Shown here: positions 49,925 through 52,322 of the stretch, piece by piece
Numbering within the stretch: the stretch's first letter is position 1
Layout: each line of letters begins with the position of its first letter
NCBI GenBank assembly: GCA_016192035.1
Contig: JACPUW010000035.1
Span: 1 to 52,322 of the forward strand
Direction: 5' to 3'
Length of the DNA stretch: 52,322 bases
Source: Bacteroidota bacterium
GTDB lineage: Bacteria > Bacteroidota > Bacteroidia > CAILMK01 > JACPUW01
Program-made: the position numbers and the translations under genes
The notes under the pieces: generated by a model
The model's input: the letters and a program-made list of their open reading frames with translations, nothing else
Told to the model about the DNA's origin: nothing
The model's database searches: none

Positions 49925-51850
49925 ATGCATACACCACGTACCATCCTTTTTATGCTCCTGGCTTCGGGAGCTTTGGCTTGGGGTTTTTTCCAGCCCACCA
50001 GGAAGACTGAATCAGCTGCCGTAGAAGCAATAAAGGAACAGTATATAAATGGGCTCCAAGATCTTTCAACGAAATTGGAGGACTTGGAAGGCCTTGTGGC
50101 ACAGTCCGGTACTACCGCCGCCGACATACAGGCAGGGTTTAAGGCAGCCCGTTTGGCATACAAGAGGGTAGAATACCTGCTGGAATACCAGGCGCCTGAT
50201 TTTGCCAAGACCCACCTTAACGGCCCCAACCTTTACTGGCTCAATGAAACCGTGCCCGATGTGGAAGAAATGCCACCCCATGGTTTTCAGGTGGTGGAAG
50301 AACTGCTTTTTTCAGGCGAGGATGGCCTGCCACAGGTAAGGGATGAACTCGATTTTATGGGTAAGAACTTGGCCCAGTTTGTCAATAGAAGAGCGCAAGA
50401 CCAACTCTATGCTTACCAAATATGGGAGGCCATGCGGTATGAATTGTTGCGTGTATTTACATTGGGAATCACGGGTTTTGACTCTCCCGTCTTGCTCAAC
50501 TCCCTTCCTGAGGCAGGTGCATCTCTCCAGGGTATGCTGGCCGCAGTGGAAGCCTATGCTCCCGCCTATGAGTTAGAAAGGCCTGCCGCGTTGGTCCAAT
50601 TGGCCCAGGGGCTACAATATGCCATTGACTATCTCCACGGTTCCACCGATTTTAATCATTTTGACCGCATAACCTATTACAAGCTGCACCACCGCCCGCT
50701 CTATGCACGCTGCCTGGAAGCCCAGAAAGCCAGTGAAGCTTATATACCATCTAAGTATTATACCCTGCCCATAGCAGTACAGTACGAACAGGATGAGCTC
50801 TTCTCCACCCATTTCCTCAACCCGGCATACTATGCTAAATTTAGGGGCGACAACAATCCACTGATAGTCAGGCTTGGCAAGGTGCTCTTTTACGACCCCA
50901 TCCTGTCAGGCAACAATAAAAGGGCATGTGCCTCCTGCCACAATCCCGCCCTGGGATTTGCCGATGGGCGCAAGACCAGCTTGGCCTTTGACATGAAAGG
51001 GAGCGTGGCCCGCAATTCGCCCACCGTGCTCAACTCCGTTTTTAGCAGCCATTATTTTCACGATCTAAGGGCAGAAAACATTGAAGACCAAACGGAGCAC
51101 GTATTGCTTTCGCCGCAGGAATTCAATACCAACTATAAGGAAGCTACCGAAAAGATTAAGCAAAGCCTTGACTACCAACATTTATTTAATGAAGCCTTTG
51201 GGCTTGGCGAACAATCTATAAACCGCAACACGGTGGCCTTTGCCCTGGCCGAATATGTGCGCACGCTCAATGGGTTCAATTCCCCTTTTGACAAGTACAT
51301 GCGTGGGGAGATCAAAGAGCTGGATGCCAGGGTGCTGCGCGGGGCCAACCTGTTCATGGGCAAGGCCGGCTGCGCTACCTGCCACTTTTCGCCCGTTTTC
51401 AATGGCACGCGTCCACCACATTACATAGAATCGGAATCGGAAGTGCTGGGTACCTTGGCCAACGAAAATTTGCAGGAACCTGTGATAGATGAAGATATGG
51501 GGCGGTTTGGCGCGCGCAAACAGGAGGCTTCCATTTTTTACCGTTCCTTTAAGACCCCTACCGTGCGCAACGTGGCCCTCACCGGCCCCTATATGCACAA
51601 TGGTGCATTTAGCGACCTAAGGACCGTGGTGGAATTCTACAACCAGGGTGGGGGCGCCGGACTGGGGCTCTATGTGCCCAACCAAACCTTGCCCAGCGAC
51701 TCACTAAACCTGACCGAAACTGAAATAGATGACATCGTGCGGTTTATGGAAGCACTCACCGACACCACCGGGCTTACTTCCAAACCTGCGCGCCTTCCGG
51801 CATTTGCCCACCCCGCACTAAACATGCGCAAACTGGGCGGGGAGTACTAA
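49925..51850 (+). CDS. Di-heme cytochrome c peroxidase (MauG-like) with extra helical N-terminal domain
   Basis: A 641-residue exported protein. The signal segment (ILFMLLASGALAWGFF) is followed by about 250 residues of helical sequence (EQYINGLQDLSTKLEDLEGLVAQ..., AYQIWEAMRYELLRVFTLGITGFDSP) that resembles imelysin/EfeM-type four-helix domains. The C-terminal 350 residues are a di-heme peroxidase: KVLFYDPILSGNNKRACASCHNPALGFADG with heme site C335-A-S-C338-H339, a second site C483-A-T-C486-H487, and the downstream KTPTVRNVALTGPYMHNGAFSDLRTVVEFYN. It reduces H2O2 or oxidises partner proteins in the periplasm. 77 bp after the PhoX-like gene, across a hairpin. Confidence 0.92.
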   Translation: MHTPRTILFMLLASGALAWGFFQPTRKTESAAVEAIKEQYINGLQDLSTKLEDLEGLVAQSGTTAADIQAGFKAARLAYKRVEYLLEYQAPDFAKTHLNGPNLYWLNETVPDVEEMPPHGFQVVEELLFSGEDGLPQVRDELDFMGKNLAQFVNRRAQDQLYAYQIWEAMRYELLRVFTLGITGFDSPVLLNSLPEAGASLQGMLAAVEAYAPAYELERPAALVQLAQGLQYAIDYLHGSTDFNHFDRITYYKLHHRPLYARCLEAQKASEAYIPSKYYTLPIAVQYEQDELFSTHFLNPAYYAKFRGDNNPLIVRLGKVLFYDPILSGNNKRACASCHNPALGFADGRKTSLAFDMKGSVARNSPTVLNSVFSSHYFHDLRAENIEDQTEHVLLSPQEFNTNYKEATEKIKQSLDYQHLFNEAFGLGEQSINRNTVAFALAEYVRTLNGFNSPFDKYMRGEIKELDARVLRGANLFMGKAGCATCHFSPVFNGTRPPHYIESESEVLGTLANENLQEPVIDEDMGRFGARKQEASIFYRSFKTPTVRNVALTGPYMHNGAFSDLRTVVEFYNQGGGAGLGLYVPNQTLPSDSLNLTETEIDDIVRFMEALTDTTGLTSKPARLPAFAHPALNMRKLGGEY

Positions 51851-52050
51851 AGGCCAGGTGAGTATGGACAGCAACATGTAGTGGGTTGGACGCGTGGCCA
51901 TTACACGGTTTGGGCCAAACACGTCCTGCGGTTTTCAGGCTCAGCGTATTGCATAAAGCCAATGCCCAATCTGGATTGGTTTTGCGGCACAAAAAGGCAT
52001 TTGGCCAAGGATGGATTAGCCTGCGCTCTCCAAAAAAAAAGTCATACATG

Positions 52051-52322
52051 CTACTGCCGCCGCAGCCAAGTTTCCGGATCCAGCTTCTCGGTCTTGTACC
52101 GCATCTCAAAGTGCAGTTCGGCCAGCCCCTTGTCCTCGTCATACGAAACGGTGCCCAATTGTTGTCCTTCACTTATCTCATCACCGGCTTTCACCATCAC
52201 GTCTATCACGTTCTTATACACGGTGTAGTATTCGCCATGCCGCACTATTATGGCATTGTGGGCCCCTGGTATATACACCACGTGCACCACCGCCCCGGGA
52301 AACACACAGCGCACCGGTGCCC
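52051..52322 (-). CDS. M23 family peptidase/murein hydrolase activator, C-terminal part (start outside window)
   Basis: The frame is open to the right edge and ends at TAG 52051-52053; about 90 residues are visible. PGAHNAIIVRHGEYYTVYKNVIDVMVKAGDEISEGQQLGTVSYDEDKGLAELHFEMRYKTEKLDPETWLRRQ is the last half of an M23 (LytM) domain, with IIVRHG and LHFEMR carrying metal/catalytic histidines and DPxxWL the usual end. EnvC-type activators and active endopeptidases cannot be told apart because the first metal motif lies outside the window. About 200 bp of non-coding sequence with a 9-base A-run separate it from the convergent peroxidase gene. Confidence 0.88.
   Translation of the reverse strand, partial: APVRCVFPGAVVHVVYIPGAHNAIIVRHGEYYTVYKNVIDVMVKAGDEISEGQQLGTVSYDEDKGLAELHFEMRYKTEKLDPETWLRRQ

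Noticed and set aside
51908-51920. GTTTGG-G-CCAAAC palindrome downstream of the peroxidase gene
   Set aside because: A single short palindrome, no T-run and no nearby promoter; too common to call.
51774-52172. Minus-strand frame between the peroxidase and M23 genes
   Set aside because: It overlaps the 3' end of the peroxidase gene and the M23 gene in another frame; composition looks like a shadow.

Overview
The window reads as chromosome of a member of the Bacteroidota, probably a free-living, non-enteric lineage near the Cytophagales or flavobacteria. The evidence is of several kinds. Two proteins carry type A and one a type B (gliding-motility-type) C-terminal sorting domain for the type IX secretion system (T9SS), and a GldB-like gliding lipoprotein is present. 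Lipoproteins and outer-membrane beta-barrels are numerous. The Bacteroidota-specific promoter box TAnnTTTG, often as TACCTTTG, recurs just upstream of genes. Gene density is high, there are many 1-8 bp stop/start overlaps, and I see no tRNA, rRNA, insertion sequence, prophage or CRISPR array. Finer taxonomy is not supported by what I can see.

Layout. 1-2.8 kb: the tail of a coiled-coil protein, a MATE exporter and a lipoprotein glutaminyl cyclase. 2.8-6.7 kb: a tightly coupled type III polyketide synthase - methyltransferase - FAD oxidoreductase operon, with a UbiA-type prenyltransferase divergent to it. This is a compact candidate pathway for a phenolic lipid, quinone or meroterpenoid. 6.8-10.3 kb: a beta-barrel protein, YceI, a MarR regulator, a TPR protein and a lipoprotein. 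10.3-15.6 kb: metabolic genes (COG2509-type flavoprotein, PruA, DUF486, MenB, VOC protein). 15.7-19.4 kb: a DUF4178 - DUF350 - membrane spermidine-synthase operon, known elsewhere as a partner set of PspA/IM30. 19.6-25 kb: an MltF-like lytic transglycosylase, a T9SS propeller protein, ElbB and small envelope proteins. 25-32.8 kb: one giant secreted protein of about 2567 residues with 22 fibronectin-type domains in 11 A-B pairs. 32.9-36.6 kb: a PLP enzyme, an alpha/beta hydrolase, an AT-rich islet with an XRE regulator and a restriction-endonuclease-like protein, then SRPBCC and VOC genes. 36.8-40.8 kb: nadE, a porin-like barrel, gldB and a GNAT enzyme. 40.9-45.1 kb: an SRPBCC-GyrI fusion, a degenerate 2H-phosphoesterase-like protein, an LpxL-type acyltransferase, an uncatalogued 54-residue membrane protein, and PspA with a Tir-chaperone-like partner. 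45.2-47.7 kb: an XRE/S24-like repressor with its protease residues replaced, a TPR-containing putative anti-sigma protein and an ECF sigma factor. 48-51.9 kb: a PhoX-like T9SS protein and a di-heme peroxidase with an extra helical N-terminal domain. The window ends inside an M23-type peptidase gene.

How the parts work together. Most genes concern the envelope: secreted and surface proteins, lipid or quinone chemistry, murein turnover, and membrane-stress (PspA-type) functions. The most interesting candidates are the type III PKS cluster, the PspA-type stress modules split over two loci, the XRE/endonuclease-like pair without a visible methyltransferase, and the combination of a glutaminyl cyclase with a set of signal peptides that nearly all place glutamine at the mature N-terminus. 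Start codons were re-chosen where the longest open frame began at GTG or TTG and an internal ATG fitted better; each case is stated.
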